The notes under the pieces are model-generated. The model saw only the letters and a program-made list of their open reading frames with translations. It searched no databases and was not told the DNA's origin. A DNA stretch of 64,000 nucleotides from Parahaliea aestuarii (lineage in GTDB: Bacteria; Pseudomonadota; Gammaproteobacteria; Pseudomonadales; Halieaceae), in NCBI RefSeq assembly GCF_008064635.1, contig NZ_VRYZ01000001.1, forward strand, positions 124,001 to 188,000, in the 5' to 3' direction. Both the position numbers and the translations under genes were made by a program. Shown piece after piece: positions 1-9,262 of the stretch (the stretch's first letter is position 1; each line of letters starts with the position of its first letter).

Positions 1-342
1 TACGTACTGTAGTTCTTTTGCCTGGAACGAGGGATTGACGGTCACCAGCACCACTCCGGCCAGGGCAGCGCCGAATTCAATCACGACCCATTCGGGGATA
101 TTGCCGGCCCACAGTGCGACGCGCTCGCCCTGTTCGAAGTCCTCGCTCAGCGCACGGGCCACGGCCTGGGCATCGGCATAGAGTTCTGCATAGGTCCACT
201 GGCGGCGAGCGGCCGGGTCGTGGACGCCGGCAATCAATGCCGGTTTGTCGGGGCAGGCCCGCGCAGCTTCCGCCAGCAGTTCGCCCATGGTGATATCGCG
301 GATGGCGGGCTCGGTGGGCCCAACGGCATGGGATAGCTTCAT
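1..342 (-). CDS. AMP-dependent acyl-CoA synthetase, N-terminal part (runs off window)
   Basis: The reverse strand reads 114 codons from an ATG at 342 to the window edge without a stop. The protein contains the typical start of class I adenylate-forming enzymes: a helix with ACPDKPALI, then WTYAELYADAQAVARAL and GERVALWAGNIPEWVVIEFG, followed by GVVLVTVNPSF. This matches the N-terminal lobe of FadD-like fatty acyl/aryl-CoA ligases, which activate carboxylic acids to CoA thioesters in the cytoplasm. The AMP-binding P-loop and C-terminal lid lie outside the window, so substrate class cannot be judged. It lies downstream of selO on the same strand with about 120 bases between them. Confidence 0.85.
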   Translation of the reverse strand, partial: MKLSHAVGPTEPAIRDITMGELLAEAARACPDKPALIAGVHDPAARRQWTYAELYADAQAVARALSEDFEQGERVALWAGNIPEWVVIEFGAALAGVVLVTVNPSFQAKELQYV

Positions 343-462
343 GACAACCTTACCTTGTTATTGCTTTGCAGCAGTATGGCCCGAGCGTAGAAGGCCGTGC
401 CACTGGCGACAAGCTCGCAGTTGCGACAGGGTGCCGTGGCGTAGCAATACAGTGCCCGCGTG

Positions 463-1938
463 TCAGGTGCCGCAGAAGGTTTGCTGTACCACCTGTTCCG
501 GCCGCGGGGGCAGGGCGTAGCGGCTGTCTGCAGCATCGTAGTCGAAGGGCTTTTCCAGGCGCGCCAGCAGGGCGTGGAAAGGGGCGTGGTCATCACTGTT
601 AACAGCTGCGGCGATGGCATCCTCCACCAGGTGATTGCGAGGGATGAAGGCGGGGTTGGCGCGGTACATGGCCTGCTGACGCTCGGTGGCGGGGCGGCCG
701 TCCTGTTCGCAGCGGGCCTGCCAGCGCTGCATCCAGGGCAGGAAGCGGGCCGGCATGGCAAACAGGTCGTCAACTTTCACTGCCGGGCTGGCCGGGTCGG
801 CGAAATCCGCCAGGCTGCGGAAGAAGAGAGTGAAGTCGACCCGCTCCTCGGCCATCAGTGCAAACAGTTCCTCGATCAGTTCGGCGTCGCCTTGCGCCGA
901 GCCCTGCCAGCCGAGTTTCCGCTGGATACCGGCCTGGTGGACCGCAAGGAAGCGCTCAGGGAAGGTGTCTACCGCTGCCTGTGCCAGCTTCACCGCTTCT
1001 TCCTGGTCCCCGTGCAGTAGGGGCAGGAGGCACTGGGCCAGCACCGACAGGTTCCAGTGCGCAATACTCGGCTGGTTGCACCAGGCATAGCGGCCGTTGT
1101 GGTCGATGGAGCTGAATACCGTTTCCGGGTGGAAATCGTCCATAAAGGCGCAGGGGCCGTAATCGATGGTCTCTCCGGACATCAGCATATTGTCGGTATT
1201 CATCACACCGTGGATAAAGCCCAGCAATTGCCAGCGAGACACCAGCTCCGCCTGACGCTGAATGACCCCTTCCAGCAGAGCCAGCATCGGGTTGTCACTG
1301 TGCGCGGCAGCGGGATAGTGGCGGGCGATGACATGGTCCGCCAGCAGGCGCAGGGACTCGCTGTCCCGGCGCGCGGTGAAATACTCGAAGCTGCCGATGC
1401 GGATGTGGCTGCGCGCCACGCGGGTCAGCACGGCACCGGGCAGTGCGCGGTCGCGGTACACCGTCTCGCCGGTGGTGACCGCCGCCAGTGCCCGGCTGGT
1501 CGGTACGCCCAGTACATGCATGGCCTCGCTGACTACGTATTCGCGCAGCACCGGCCCCAGTGGCGCGCGGCCATCACCACCCCGCGACCAGGGCGTGCGC
1601 CCGGCGCCCTTGAGCTGGATGTCAAAGCGCTCGCCGTTCCTGTCCAGCACCTCCCCCAACAGGATGGCGCGGCCGTCCCCGAGCTGCGGGTTAAAGCCAC
1701 CGAACTGGTGCCCGGCGTAGGCCGCCGCCAGCGGTTCGGCACCCTCCGGCACAGTATTGCCCGCCAGTACCTGGGTACCTTCCGGGGAGGCCAGCCATTC
1801 GCCGTCCAGCCCCAGTTGCTCCGCCAGCGCCTGGTTGACGCGAATGGGGCCGGGGTTTGCTACCGGGCCTGGTTGCAGGCGGGCGTAGAACTGCTCGGGC
1901 AGGGCGGCGTAGGTGTTGTCGAAGGGCCAGGTGGGCAT
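463..1938 (-). CDS. selO: Protein adenylyltransferase SelO (YdiU family)
   Basis: About 491 residues, close to the usual YdiU/SelO length. Family motifs are plain: FDNTYAALP near the start, AGHQFG followed by QLGDGRA (about 85-90), IQLKGAGRTPWSRGGDGRA (about 107-124), SEAMHVLGVPTSRAL, HGVMNTDNM (about 243-251) and DYGPCAFMDD (about 259-268). SelO is a pseudokinase-fold enzyme that transfers AMP from ATP to Ser/Thr/Tyr of target proteins and is linked to redox homeostasis. The C terminus ends QTFCGT, so a cysteine sits where some homologues carry selenocysteine. The ATG at 1938 is chosen because homologues begin just before FDN; an in-frame GTG at 1980 would add 14 residues. Neither start has a strong Shine-Dalgarno. 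Confidence 0.93.
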   Translation of the reverse strand: MPTWPFDNTYAALPEQFYARLQPGPVANPGPIRVNQALAEQLGLDGEWLASPEGTQVLAGNTVPEGAEPLAAAYAGHQFGGFNPQLGDGRAILLGEVLDRNGERFDIQLKGAGRTPWSRGGDGRAPLGPVLREYVVSEAMHVLGVPTSRALAAVTTGETVYRDRALPGAVLTRVARSHIRIGSFEYFTARRDSESLRLLADHVIARHYPAAAHSDNPMLALLEGVIQRQAELVSRWQLLGFIHGVMNTDNMLMSGETIDYGPCAFMDDFHPETVFSSIDHNGRYAWCNQPSIAHWNLSVLAQCLLPLLHGDQEEAVKLAQAAVDTFPERFLAVHQAGIQRKLGWQGSAQGDAELIEELFALMAEERVDFTLFFRSLADFADPASPAVKVDDLFAMPARFLPWMQRWQARCEQDGRPATERQQAMYRANPAFIPRNHLVEDAIAAAVNSDDHAPFHALLARLEKPFDYDAADSRYALPPRPEQVVQQTFCGT

Positions 1939-2005
1939 GGGCAAGCAATTTGGTTGTGATGTGAGCGATGACTGTATCACTTCAGCGGACTCGCTACAGG
2001 CGGCG

Positions 2006-2164
2006 TCAGTCCTCCCGGGGTGGAAACAGGAGGAACTCGATCAGTGTTCCAACCAGTACCAGAACCAGAACCGCTTCGACCGGGGCGCCAATGTAATAGC
2101 CGGCGGCCGCCAGTAGAATTGAGGCGGCGAGCCCGATATGTCTTGATGGTTGCCTGTTTTTCAA
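2006..2164 (-). CDS. Small hydrophobic protein, 52 aa, probable inner-membrane
   Basis: A short reverse-strand frame starts with TTG at 2164, preceded by GGAG eight bases upstream, and ends with TGA at 2006. The product opens with a basic stretch (LKNRQPSRHIG), has a hydrophobic segment LAASILLAAAGYY, a short turn IGAPVE, a second one AVLVLVLVGTLIEFLLF, and ends PPRED. This is consistent with two transmembrane helices. No ATG is available in frame because a TGA lies eight codons upstream. Function unknown. It fills the otherwise empty interval between selO and the copper cluster. Confidence 0.45.
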   Translation of the reverse strand: MKNRQPSRHIGLAASILLAAAGYYIGAPVEAVLVLVLVGTLIEFLLFPPRED

Positions 2165-2276
2165 TGGGCTGGCTCCGGTGTCACTGTGTCAAGCTTGGCG
2201 GCGACGGTGGAATCTTGCAGCACCCCTGGCCATATATGACTAAAAATAGAGACTTTATCCTTGTCAGCAGCCTCTC

Positions 2277-2290
2277 TATAATCCCGGCCC
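2277..2290 (+). promoter_or_regulatory. Perfect -10 element just before the copper-cluster first gene
   Basis: TATAAT at 2277-2282 lies only 8 bases before the ATG at 2291. The -35 region is poor (TTTATC or TTATCC at 16-17 bases spacing), which fits an activator-dependent promoter. A start site about 7 bases downstream of the -10 would give an essentially leaderless message; no Shine-Dalgarno is present before the ATG. Inferred. Confidence 0.4.
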
Positions 2291-2635
2291 ATGTCATCCC
2301 GTATCTCCACACTGCTGACCGCTGTTTTCTTCGCCCTGAGCCTGCTGGCCCAGAGCGGGGCCGCCAGTGCCTGTGAGGAAGAGCGCGGTGCCGACATGAA
2401 TCATCACGCGGCACACGCAGGGATGATGGAGGCCGAACCGGCCGCTCCTGCCGGTGACGACTGTTGTGACGACAGCGAGCACTGCCCCATGCAGGCCTGT
2501 TTCACCGGTGCGGCTCTGCCCTGCCAGGCAGAACTGCTGCAGTTACCCCCCCTGGCAGCCCTGCTGCCGCTGGCCCCGGTGCGTCATACCACCCCCGCCT
2601 GTTCCCGTTTCGAACGTCCCCCCATTTTCGCCTGA
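2291..2635 (+). CDS. Small exported His/Cys/Met-rich protein of the copper cluster
   Basis: 114 residues with a clear signal peptide (MSSRISTLLTAVFFALSLLAQSGAASA) and a mature part rich in possible metal ligands: CEEERGADMNHHAAHAGMM, then CCDDSEHCPMQAC and two more cysteines. Such small proteins commonly precede cusCBA-type operons and are thought to bind or sense copper in the periplasm; no specific family is asserted. It is followed after about 100 bases by the cusC-like gene on the same strand and is probably co-expressed. The start is fixed by the signal peptide, since later methionines would remove it. It lacks a ribosome binding site but has a TATAAT immediately upstream. Confidence 0.7.
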   Translation: MSSRISTLLTAVFFALSLLAQSGAASACEEERGADMNHHAAHAGMMEAEPAAPAGDDCCDDSEHCPMQACFTGAALPCQAELLQLPPLAALLPLAPVRHTTPACSRFERPPIFA

Positions 2636-2740
2636 CACAGGACAGCTGCGCCTGTCCTACACGTAATTAACCCTGCGGTGTAGACCACCCCAGGATTGTG
2701 TCAGCGCTGGTTCGCCAGCTCCCGGAATGGGGAAATCACC

Positions 2741-4066
2741 ATGTTCGCCGAACCTTTTGTCCGCGCCAGTTGCCTGGCGTTGACTCTCTTTAGTCTCAGT
2801 GCGCCGCTGTTCGCCCAGCAGCCTTTGTCACTGTCTGACGCCGTCGCACTCGCGCGCGAGCAGGACCCGTGGCTGGAGGGCAGCCGACTGCGCCAGCAGG
2901 CGCTGGCCGCCAGCGAGGTCGCCGCCGGCACCCTGCCGGACCCGATGGTCAGTATGGGCGCCGCCAACCTGCCCACCGACACCTTCAACTTCAACCAGGA
3001 GCCCATGACCCAGTTCATGGTCGGGGTCAGTCAGGCGTTGCCCCGGGGCGACAGCCTGGAGCTCAGCCAGTCGCGCTACGCCCTGCTGGGGGAGCAGCAG
3101 ACTCACCTGCGGGCGGATCGCCGCGAACAGGTCGCCGTGACCGTGGCCGGGCTGTGGCTGGATGCCTGGCAGGCGCAGGAGAGCGCGCGCCTGATCGAGA
3201 ATGACCGGGCCCTGTTCGAGTACCTGGTGGAGGTGGCCCAGAACAGTTACGCCAACACGCTGGGCCAGACCCGGCAGCAGGATGTGATTCGCGCCCAGCT
3301 TGAACTCACCCGGCTGGACGACCGCATAGCCAGCCTGCGTCAGCAGCGCGATACCGCCCTCGGCCAACTGGGGGAGTGGCTGGGGGAGGGCTATGGCGTT
3401 GACGTGGGTGTGGGACAGAGCCTGCCCGAGCTCGAGCTGCGGGCAGCTGACCGGGTGCGAACAGAGGCAGCAGTAGACAGCACCTGGCTCGGTCAGGTGC
3501 TGTCAGCCCACCCCATGGTAAGCGGCGTTGAGCAGACCATTGCCGCCAGTGATGTCGGCGTGGAGCTGGCGCGGCAGAAGTACCGGCCCCAGTGGGGCCT
3601 GAGCGCCAGTTACGGTTACCGCGAGGATGCACCGGACGGCATGGATCGGGCGGACTTTTTCTCGGTCGGGCTGAGCTTCGACCTGCCGCTGTTCACCGGC
3701 AATCGCCAGGACCAGGAGCTGCAGTCCGCAGCGGCCGAGGCCGAGGCGAGCCGCACCGACCGGGCCCTCGCCCTGCGCCGCCTGCGGGCCGGTTTTGAAG
3801 CTGAACGCGCCCGCCTGGCTCAGCTGGACGCGCGTAACTCGCTGTACAGCGATCGCCTGCTCGGCCAGATGCGGGATCAGTACGAGGCGGCCCTCAGTGC
3901 CTACACCAGTGTCGAAGGCGACTTCGCCGAGGTGGTACGGGCCCGCATAGACGAACTCAACGCCCGGGTGGAAGCCCTGGGTATCCGGGTAGAGCGCCAG
4001 CGCGCCATCGCCCGACTCAATTATTACCTGGCTGGCCTCAGTGCCGCTGAGGAGACTGCATCGTGA
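2741..4066 (+). CDS. cusC: Outer membrane efflux protein, TolC/CusC family
   Basis: 441 residues from the ATG at 2741, which has GGGGAAA upstream; a longer frame starting at 2696 is unlikely because it would bury the signal peptide (MFAEPFVRASCLALTLFSLSAPLFAQQ). The mature protein is a typical outer membrane factor with long alpha-helical, Gln/Ala/Arg/Leu-rich repeats, for example SLSDAVALAREQDPWLEGSRLRQ and TGNRQDQELQSAAAEAEASR. It would form the trimeric exit duct of the tripartite pump encoded by the next two genes. There is no lipobox cysteine, unlike E. coli CusC. The stop codon overlaps the GTG start of the adaptor gene, indicating translational coupling. Confidence 0.88.
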   Translation: MFAEPFVRASCLALTLFSLSAPLFAQQPLSLSDAVALAREQDPWLEGSRLRQQALAASEVAAGTLPDPMVSMGAANLPTDTFNFNQEPMTQFMVGVSQALPRGDSLELSQSRYALLGEQQTHLRADRREQVAVTVAGLWLDAWQAQESARLIENDRALFEYLVEVAQNSYANTLGQTRQQDVIRAQLELTRLDDRIASLRQQRDTALGQLGEWLGEGYGVDVGVGQSLPELELRAADRVRTEAAVDSTWLGQVLSAHPMVSGVEQTIAASDVGVELARQKYRPQWGLSASYGYREDAPDGMDRADFFSVGLSFDLPLFTGNRQDQELQSAAAEAEASRTDRALALRRLRAGFEAERARLAQLDARNSLYSDRLLGQMRDQYEAALSAYTSVEGDFAEVVRARIDELNARVEALGIRVERQRAIARLNYYLAGLSAAEETAS

Positions 4067-5439
4067 AAACCCTGTGGATTGTTATGTTGAGCGCCCTGGC
4101 TGGCGCCGGGGCCGCGGCATTGCTCCTGCCGGCCTCGGATGGTGAAACCGCCAGTACGGCGTCTGGAGAGCCTAAGCCCCTGTACTGGGTGGCCCCCATG
4201 GACCCCAACTACCGCCGCGACCAGCCCGGCAAGTCGCCCATGGGCATGGACCTTATTCCCGTTTTTCCCGAAGACAGTGCCGGTGACGGCGCTGACGCCG
4301 GACCCGGTACGGTGAAAATAGCCCCCGAGGTGGTCAACAACCTGGGCGTGCGCATCGCCACTGCCCGCCGCCAGCCCTGGCAGACCGATATCCAGACCGT
4401 GGGCTATGTGAACTACGACGAGGACCGCCTGATTCACATCCACCCCCGCGTGTCGGGCTGGATTGAACGGCTGTACGTGAAGGCCGCCGGTGATCCCGTT
4501 GAGCAGGGCCAGCCCCTGTATGAGCTGTATTCGCCGGAACTGGTGAATGCCCAGGAGGAACTGCTGATTGCCCTCAAGCGCAACAACAGTGCGCTGGTCG
4601 AGGCCGCCTCCGCGCGGCTGCGGGCCCTGCACCTGAGCGAGGAGTTCATCCAGCAATTGCGGCGCCGCGGGAAGGCCGTGCAGACGGTTACCTTCTACGC
4701 CGTACAGGGCGGGGTGGTGGACGAACTGGCCATTCGCGAGGGCTTCTACGTGCAGCCCGGCACCACCATGCTGTCGATCGGACAGCTGGACGAGGTGTGG
4801 GTGGAAGCTGAAGTCTTCGAGCGCCAGGTGGCGGGCTTGCGCGCGGGCCTGCCGGTGACCATGCGCCTGGACTACCTGCCCGGCCGCGAGTGGCAGGGGA
4901 AGGTTGACTATGTCTACCCGGCCCTGGACCCCGAGCTGCGCACCGTGCGCGCCCGGCTGCGCTTTGCCAATGAAGACGGTTTGTTACGGCCGAACATGTT
5001 CACCCAGGTGAGCATTCACGGTGAGGCCGGCGGCGACACCCTGGTGGTGCCCAGAGAGGCACTCATTCGTACCGGCCGCCAGGATCGCGTGGTACTGGCC
5101 CTGGGCGAGGGGCGTTTCAAATCGGTGGCGGTACGCCCGGGGCGCTTCGACGAGCGCTCGGTAGAAATCCTTGAGGGGCTCGAGGAGGGCGACAGCATCG
5201 TGGTGTCGGCCCAGTTCCTGCTCGACTCGGAATCCAGCAAGAGCTCGGACTTCCAGCGTATGCAGGCCCCGGAGCCCATGGATCACTCCGGCATGAATCA
5301 CTCGACGATGGATCACTCGGCCATGGGTGACCCGCAGCAGGAAGATGCCCCAATGGATCACTCCGGCGTGGATCACTCGACGATGAACCACGGCGACATG
5401 CAGCACGACGCCGGCGCTGGAGTGTCTGACCATGATTGA
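4063..5439 (+). CDS. cusB: RND periplasmic adaptor with Met/His-rich tail, CusB family
   Basis: 458 residues, starting at a GTG that overlaps the previous stop. After a short N-terminal membrane/signal segment ([22 protein letters not shown]) there is a heavy-metal-binding domain ([19 protein letters not shown] followed by PMGMDLIPV). The usual hairpin, lipoyl and beta-barrel domains follow ([53 protein letters not shown]). The last 50 or so residues form a Met/His-rich tail built on [26 protein letters not shown] and MNHGDMQHD. CusB-type adaptors bind Cu(I)/Ag(I) and link CusA to CusC. The tail is an extra metal-binding extension beyond the standard fold. The stop overlaps the cusA start by 8 bases. 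Confidence 0.92.
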   Translation: MKTLWIVMLSALAGAGAAALLLPASDGETASTASGEPKPLYWVAPMDPNYRRDQPGKSPMGMDLIPVFPEDSAGDGADAGPGTVKIAPEVVNNLGVRIATARRQPWQTDIQTVGYVNYDEDRLIHIHPRVSGWIERLYVKAAGDPVEQGQPLYELYSPELVNAQEELLIALKRNNSALVEAASARLRALHLSEEFIQQLRRRGKAVQTVTFYAVQGGVVDELAIREGFYVQPGTTMLSIGQLDEVWVEAEVFERQVAGLRAGLPVTMRLDYLPGREWQGKVDYVYPALDPELRTVRARLRFANEDGLLRPNMFTQVSIHGEAGGDTLVVPREALIRTGRQDRVVLALGEGRFKSVAVRPGRFDERSVEILEGLEEGDSIVVSAQFLLDSESSKSSDFQRMQAPEPMDHSGMNHSTMDHSAMGDPQQEDAPMDHSGVDHSTMNHGDMQHDAGAGVSDHD

Positions 5440-8400
5440 ATCGGTGATTCGCTGGTCGGTGGGCAACCGTTTCTTCGTGTTGCTGGCCACCGCCATCCTG
5501 GTCGGGGTGGGCGTGTATTCCGTGCGCAACACGCCGATAGACGCCATACCGGATCTGTCTGACGTGCAGGTCATTATCAAGACCAGCTACCCGGGGCAGG
5601 CGCCCCAGGTGGTGCAGGACCAGGTCACCTATCCGCTCACCACCGCCATGTTGTCGGTGCCGGGCGCGGTGACCGTGCGCGGCTACTCCTTCTTTGGCGA
5701 CTCCTACGTCTATGTGATTTTCGACGAGAGCACCGACCTCTACTGGGCCCGCAGCCGGGTGCTGGAGTATCTCAGCCAGGTGGCGCCCACCCTGCCCGAG
5801 GGCGCCCGGCCGCAGCTCGGTCCGGATGCCACCGGGGTGGGCTGGGTCTACCTCTACGCCCTGGTGGATCGCACTGGCCAGCACGACATCAGTGAGCTGC
5901 GCAGCCTGCAGGACTGGTTTCTGCGCTATGAATTGCAAACCGTTCCCGGCGTGTCCGAGGTGGCGTCGGTAGGCGGTATGGTGCGCCAGTACCAGGTGCA
6001 GGTGAATCCCGACAAGCTGCGCGCCTTCGGCATCCCGCTGTCACTGATCCAGACCGCGATCCGCGAGGCCAACCAGGAAGTGGGCGCCTCGGTGATCGAG
6101 ATGGCCGAGGCGGAGTACATGGTGCGCGCCTCCGGCTATCTGCAGAGCGCGGAAGATATTGGCAACGTGCCCCTGGGTACCAACGCCAACGGTACACCGC
6201 TGTTGCTGAAGGATGTGGCCGATATCGTGGTCGGGCCACAGATGCGTCGCGGTATCGCCGAGCTGAACGGCGAAGGCGAGGTGGCCGGCGGGATTGTGGT
6301 GATGCGCTTTGGCGAAAATGCCCGCAGTACCATCGATGGCGTAAAGGCCAAACTGGAAAGCCTCAAGGGCAGCCTGCCGGAGGGCGTGGAGGTGGTCACC
6401 GTATACGACCGCTCCGGCCTGATCGACCGCGCAGTGGAGAACCTCTGGTACAAGCTGGGGGAAGAGCTGCTGATGGTGGCCCTGGTCTGCGCCCTGTTCC
6501 TGTTCCACCTGCGCTCCTCGCTGGTGGCGGTAATCAGCCTGCCGGTGGGAATTCTGGCCGCCTTTATCGTGATGTACCTGCAGGGTCTCAACGCCAACAT
6601 CATGTCGCTGGGGGGCATCGCCATTGCCATCGGCGCCATGATCGACGGCGCCATTGTCATGATCGAGAACATGCACAAGCACATGGAGCGGCGCCCGCTC
6701 ACGGATAAAAACCGCTGGCAGGTGGTGACCGAGAGTGCTGTGGAGGTTGGGCCCGCGCTGTTTTTCAGCCTGCTGATTATCACCGTGAGCTTCATCCCGG
6801 TATTTACCCTGGAAGCCCAGGAGGGGCGCATGTTCTCGCCGCTGGCCTTCACCAAGACTTACGCCATGGGGGCCGCGGCGGCGCTGGCGATCACCCTGGT
6901 GCCGGTACTGATGGGCTATTTCATCCGCGGCAAGGTCATGCCGGAGGCGAAGAATCCGGTGAACCGGGCGTTGATGCAGGCCTACCTGCCGGCGCTGAAG
7001 GCCACGTTAAAACGGCCGAAAACGGCACTGGTGATGGCCGGGCTGCTGACGCTCAGCGCCCTGTGGCCGCTGCAGCACATCGGCAGCGAGTTCATCCCGC
7101 CGCTGGACGAGGGCGACCTGATGTACATGCCCACGACCTACCCCGGCATCTCCATCGGCGAGGCCCGGCGCTTGCTGCAGCACACCGACAAGCTGATTCG
7201 CACCGTACCCGAAGTGGCCACCGTGTTCGGCAAGATCGGCCGCGCTGAAACTGCAACCGATCCGGCACCGTTGACCATGATCGAGACCTTTATCCAGTTG
7301 CGGCCCCGCGATGAGTGGCGCGAGGGCATGACTACCGAGAAACTGAAGCAGGAACTGGACGCACTGGTGAAACTGCCCGGGGTCACCAACGCCTGGGTGA
7401 TGCCGATCAAGACCCGCATCGACATGCTCGCCACTGGCATCAAGACACCGGTGGGCGTCAAAGTCGCCGGGCCCGACCTGGGCACCATCCAGGAACTCGG
7501 CAAGCAACTGGAAGAGATCCTTGCAGACGTGCCGGGCACCGCCTCGGTGTATTCCGAGCGGGTTGCTGGCGGGCGCTATATCAATGTGGACATCGACCGC
7601 GAGCAGGCCGCCCGCTACGGCCTGGGTATTGCCCAGGTGCAGCAGGTGATTGCCACCGCGGTGGGCGGCATGAACGTGACCCTCACGGTGGAGGGCCTGG
7701 AGCGCTATCCGGTGAACCTGCGCTATCCACAGGCCTTTCGCAACTCGCCCGAGCAACTCGCCCTGTTGCCCATCGTCACACCCGCCGGGCAGCGCATCGC
7801 CCTGGCGGACGTGGCCACCGTCAAGATCGAAGACGGTCCACCCGGCATTAAAAGCGAGAACGCCCGGTTGAACGGCTGGACCTTCGTCGACATTGATGGC
7901 GTGGATATCGGCAGCTACGTGGACGAGGCACGGGAAGTGGTCGCTGCGCAACTGGACCTGCCCCCCGGCTACTCCGTCACCTGGGCAGGGCAGTACGAGT
8001 ACATGGAACGCGCCAAGGCGCGGTTGATGTACGTTGTCCCGCTGACGCTGGCGATTATCGTCGTGCTGCTCTACATGAGCTTTCGCAACTTCACCCAGGT
8101 GGCGATTCTCATGGGAACCCTGCCCCTGGCGCTGGTAGGCAGCGTGTGGCTGATGTACTTGCTCGGCTTCAACTTCTCCGTTGCCGTGGGGGTGGGTGTG
8201 ATCGCGCTGGCCGGCATCGCGGTGGAAACCGGGGTGCTTATGCTGGTTTACCTCGATCAAGCCTGGGGGACCCTGCAAGAGGACAACGCCGACCACACGC
8301 GTGCAGAACTCCAGGAGGCCGTGCTGCAGGGCGCCGTACGGCGGGTGCGGCCGGTGGTGATGACGGCCGCCGCAACCATCGTCGGTCTGCTGCCTATCCT

Positions 8401-8542
8401 GTACGGCAGTGGCACCGGGTCGGAAGTCATGAGCCGGCTGGCCGCACCGATGGTGGGAGGGATGATCAGTTCTGTTGTACTGACGCTGCTGATCCTGCCG
8501 GTGGTCTACCTGCTGTGGCGCGGTCGATCATTGGGCAGGTAA
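5432..8542 (+). CDS. cusA: Heavy-metal RND efflux pump, CusA family (Cu/Ag)
   Basis: 1036 residues, the usual length for HME-RND transporters, with about 12 membrane segments and two large periplasmic loops. It opens with [20 protein letters not shown] and ends [16 protein letters not shown], both like CusA. Methionines corresponding to the CusA metal relay are visible in YMPTT, LTMIET and [10 protein letters not shown], which favours Cu(I)/Ag(I) over Co/Zn/Cd. The transmembrane signature [20 protein letters not shown] is present. It uses the proton gradient to export metal through CusB/CusC. It is the last gene of the metal operon; the next gene is unrelated. Confidence 0.95.
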   Translation: MIESVIRWSVGNRFFVLLATAILVGVGVYSVRNTPIDAIPDLSDVQVIIKTSYPGQAPQVVQDQVTYPLTTAMLSVPGAVTVRGYSFFGDSYVYVIFDESTDLYWARSRVLEYLSQVAPTLPEGARPQLGPDATGVGWVYLYALVDRTGQHDISELRSLQDWFLRYELQTVPGVSEVASVGGMVRQYQVQVNPDKLRAFGIPLSLIQTAIREANQEVGASVIEMAEAEYMVRASGYLQSAEDIGNVPLGTNANGTPLLLKDVADIVVGPQMRRGIAELNGEGEVAGGIVVMRFGENARSTIDGVKAKLESLKGSLPEGVEVVTVYDRSGLIDRAVENLWYKLGEELLMVALVCALFLFHLRSSLVAVISLPVGILAAFIVMYLQGLNANIMSLGGIAIAIGAMIDGAIVMIENMHKHMERRPLTDKNRWQVVTESAVEVGPALFFSLLIITVSFIPVFTLEAQEGRMFSPLAFTKTYAMGAAAALAITLVPVLMGYFIRGKVMPEAKNPVNRALMQAYLPALKATLKRPKTALVMAGLLTLSALWPLQHIGSEFIPPLDEGDLMYMPTTYPGISIGEARRLLQHTDKLIRTVPEVATVFGKIGRAETATDPAPLTMIETFIQLRPRDEWREGMTTEKLKQELDALVKLPGVTNAWVMPIKTRIDMLATGIKTPVGVKVAGPDLGTIQELGKQLEEILADVPGTASVYSERVAGGRYINVDIDREQAARYGLGIAQVQQVIATAVGGMNVTLTVEGLERYPVNLRYPQAFRNSPEQLALLPIVTPAGQRIALADVATVKIEDGPPGIKSENARLNGWTFVDIDGVDIGSYVDEAREVVAAQLDLPPGYSVTWAGQYEYMERAKARLMYVVPLTLAIIVVLLYMSFRNFTQVAILMGTLPLALVGSVWLMYLLGFNFSVAVGVGVIALAGIAVETGVLMLVYLDQAWGTLQEDNADHTRAELQEAVLQGAVRRVRPVVMTAAATIVGLLPILYGSGTGSEVMSRLAAPMVGGMISSVVLTLLILPVVYLLWRGRSLGR

Positions 8543-8595
8543 TGCTTTGAAAGGGTATTCTGCCTGACCGACTGGCTATAAAAGGTAGGGGAAGG

Positions 8596-9117
8596 GTGGA
8601 AACCCGGTTGGTTTTGGCTAAGGAGGCCGTCGCTGATTGCCAGGTTCTGGCGATTCTGGCGGCCTTTTCTCCCGAGATTGTGAGCACGATATACGTTGGC
8701 TTTGACACACCCGACAGTGACATAGATATCGTCTGCTCCTGTTCCGACGCCGGCGCATTCGAGCGCGTGTTCAGTCGGGCGTACGCCTCATGCGATGGTT
8801 ATGTTTTCACTCAGCGGGACGACTATGCGGTGGGGCGATTCCGATGGCGTGATTTCATGTTCGAAGTGTTCGTTGCGGGCACACCGGTAACAGAGCAGCT
8901 GGGCTATCGGCATTTCAAGTTGATGCAGCGACTCTCCCGCATTGGCGGTGAGCGTTTCAGGCAGCGGGTTCGCGCCTTGAAATTGTCCGGGCTGAAAACC
9001 GAGCCTGCACTTTGTGCACTGCTCGGCTTGCCGGGAGATCCCTATCAGGCCGTGCTGGTGGTAGAGACATGGTCGGATCGGGAGATTCTGGACATGATTG
9101 ATGCACACCTTGTCTGA
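8596..9117 (+). CDS. DUF4269 family protein (nucleotidyltransferase-like)
   Basis: 173 residues from a GTG at 8596 preceded by AGGGGAAGG. The segment TIYVGFDTPDSDIDIVCSC resembles the GTxPxxxxxSDxDIxC signature of DUF4269, a family related in fold to nucleotidyltransferases (D-x-D metal pair in SDIDIV). FEVFVAGTPVTEQLGYRHFKLMQRL follows, another family hallmark, and the C-terminal helix KTEPALCALLGLPGDPYQAVL is typical. The biochemical role is not established. It is on the same strand 54 bases after cusA but is unrelated to metal efflux, so it may be independently transcribed. Confidence 0.8.
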   Translation: METRLVLAKEAVADCQVLAILAAFSPEIVSTIYVGFDTPDSDIDIVCSCSDAGAFERVFSRAYASCDGYVFTQRDDYAVGRFRWRDFMFEVFVAGTPVTEQLGYRHFKLMQRLSRIGGERFRQRVRALKLSGLKTEPALCALLGLPGDPYQAVLVVETWSDREILDMIDAHLV

Positions 9118-9212
9118 GTTTGAGAGGTTGGCTGAAAGGTGTCTAGCAAACTGGTGGTGATTCAGTAGCACAGCTTGCGCAAAGTCTTAGTGGGACGGTG
9201 AGGGCTGGGTGT

Positions 9213-9249
9213 AAAAGCAGGCACCCGCGCGAGAGTAGCAACGGGTGCC
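9213..9249 (-). terminator. Intrinsic terminator of the CTERM surface-protein gene
   Basis: On the minus strand a perfect 8-bp stem GGCACCCG / CGGGTGCC with a 14-base loop (9220-9227 paired with 9242-9249) is followed by TGCTTTTAC. It lies just downstream of the stop at 9263. Confidence 0.65.
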
Positions 9250-9262
9250 CCGAAGAGATGGT

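Noticed and set aside
463-475. Selenocysteine at the SelO C terminus
   Set aside because: The codon is a normal Cys (FCGT end) and the stop is not a recoded UGA with a visible SECIS-like stem.
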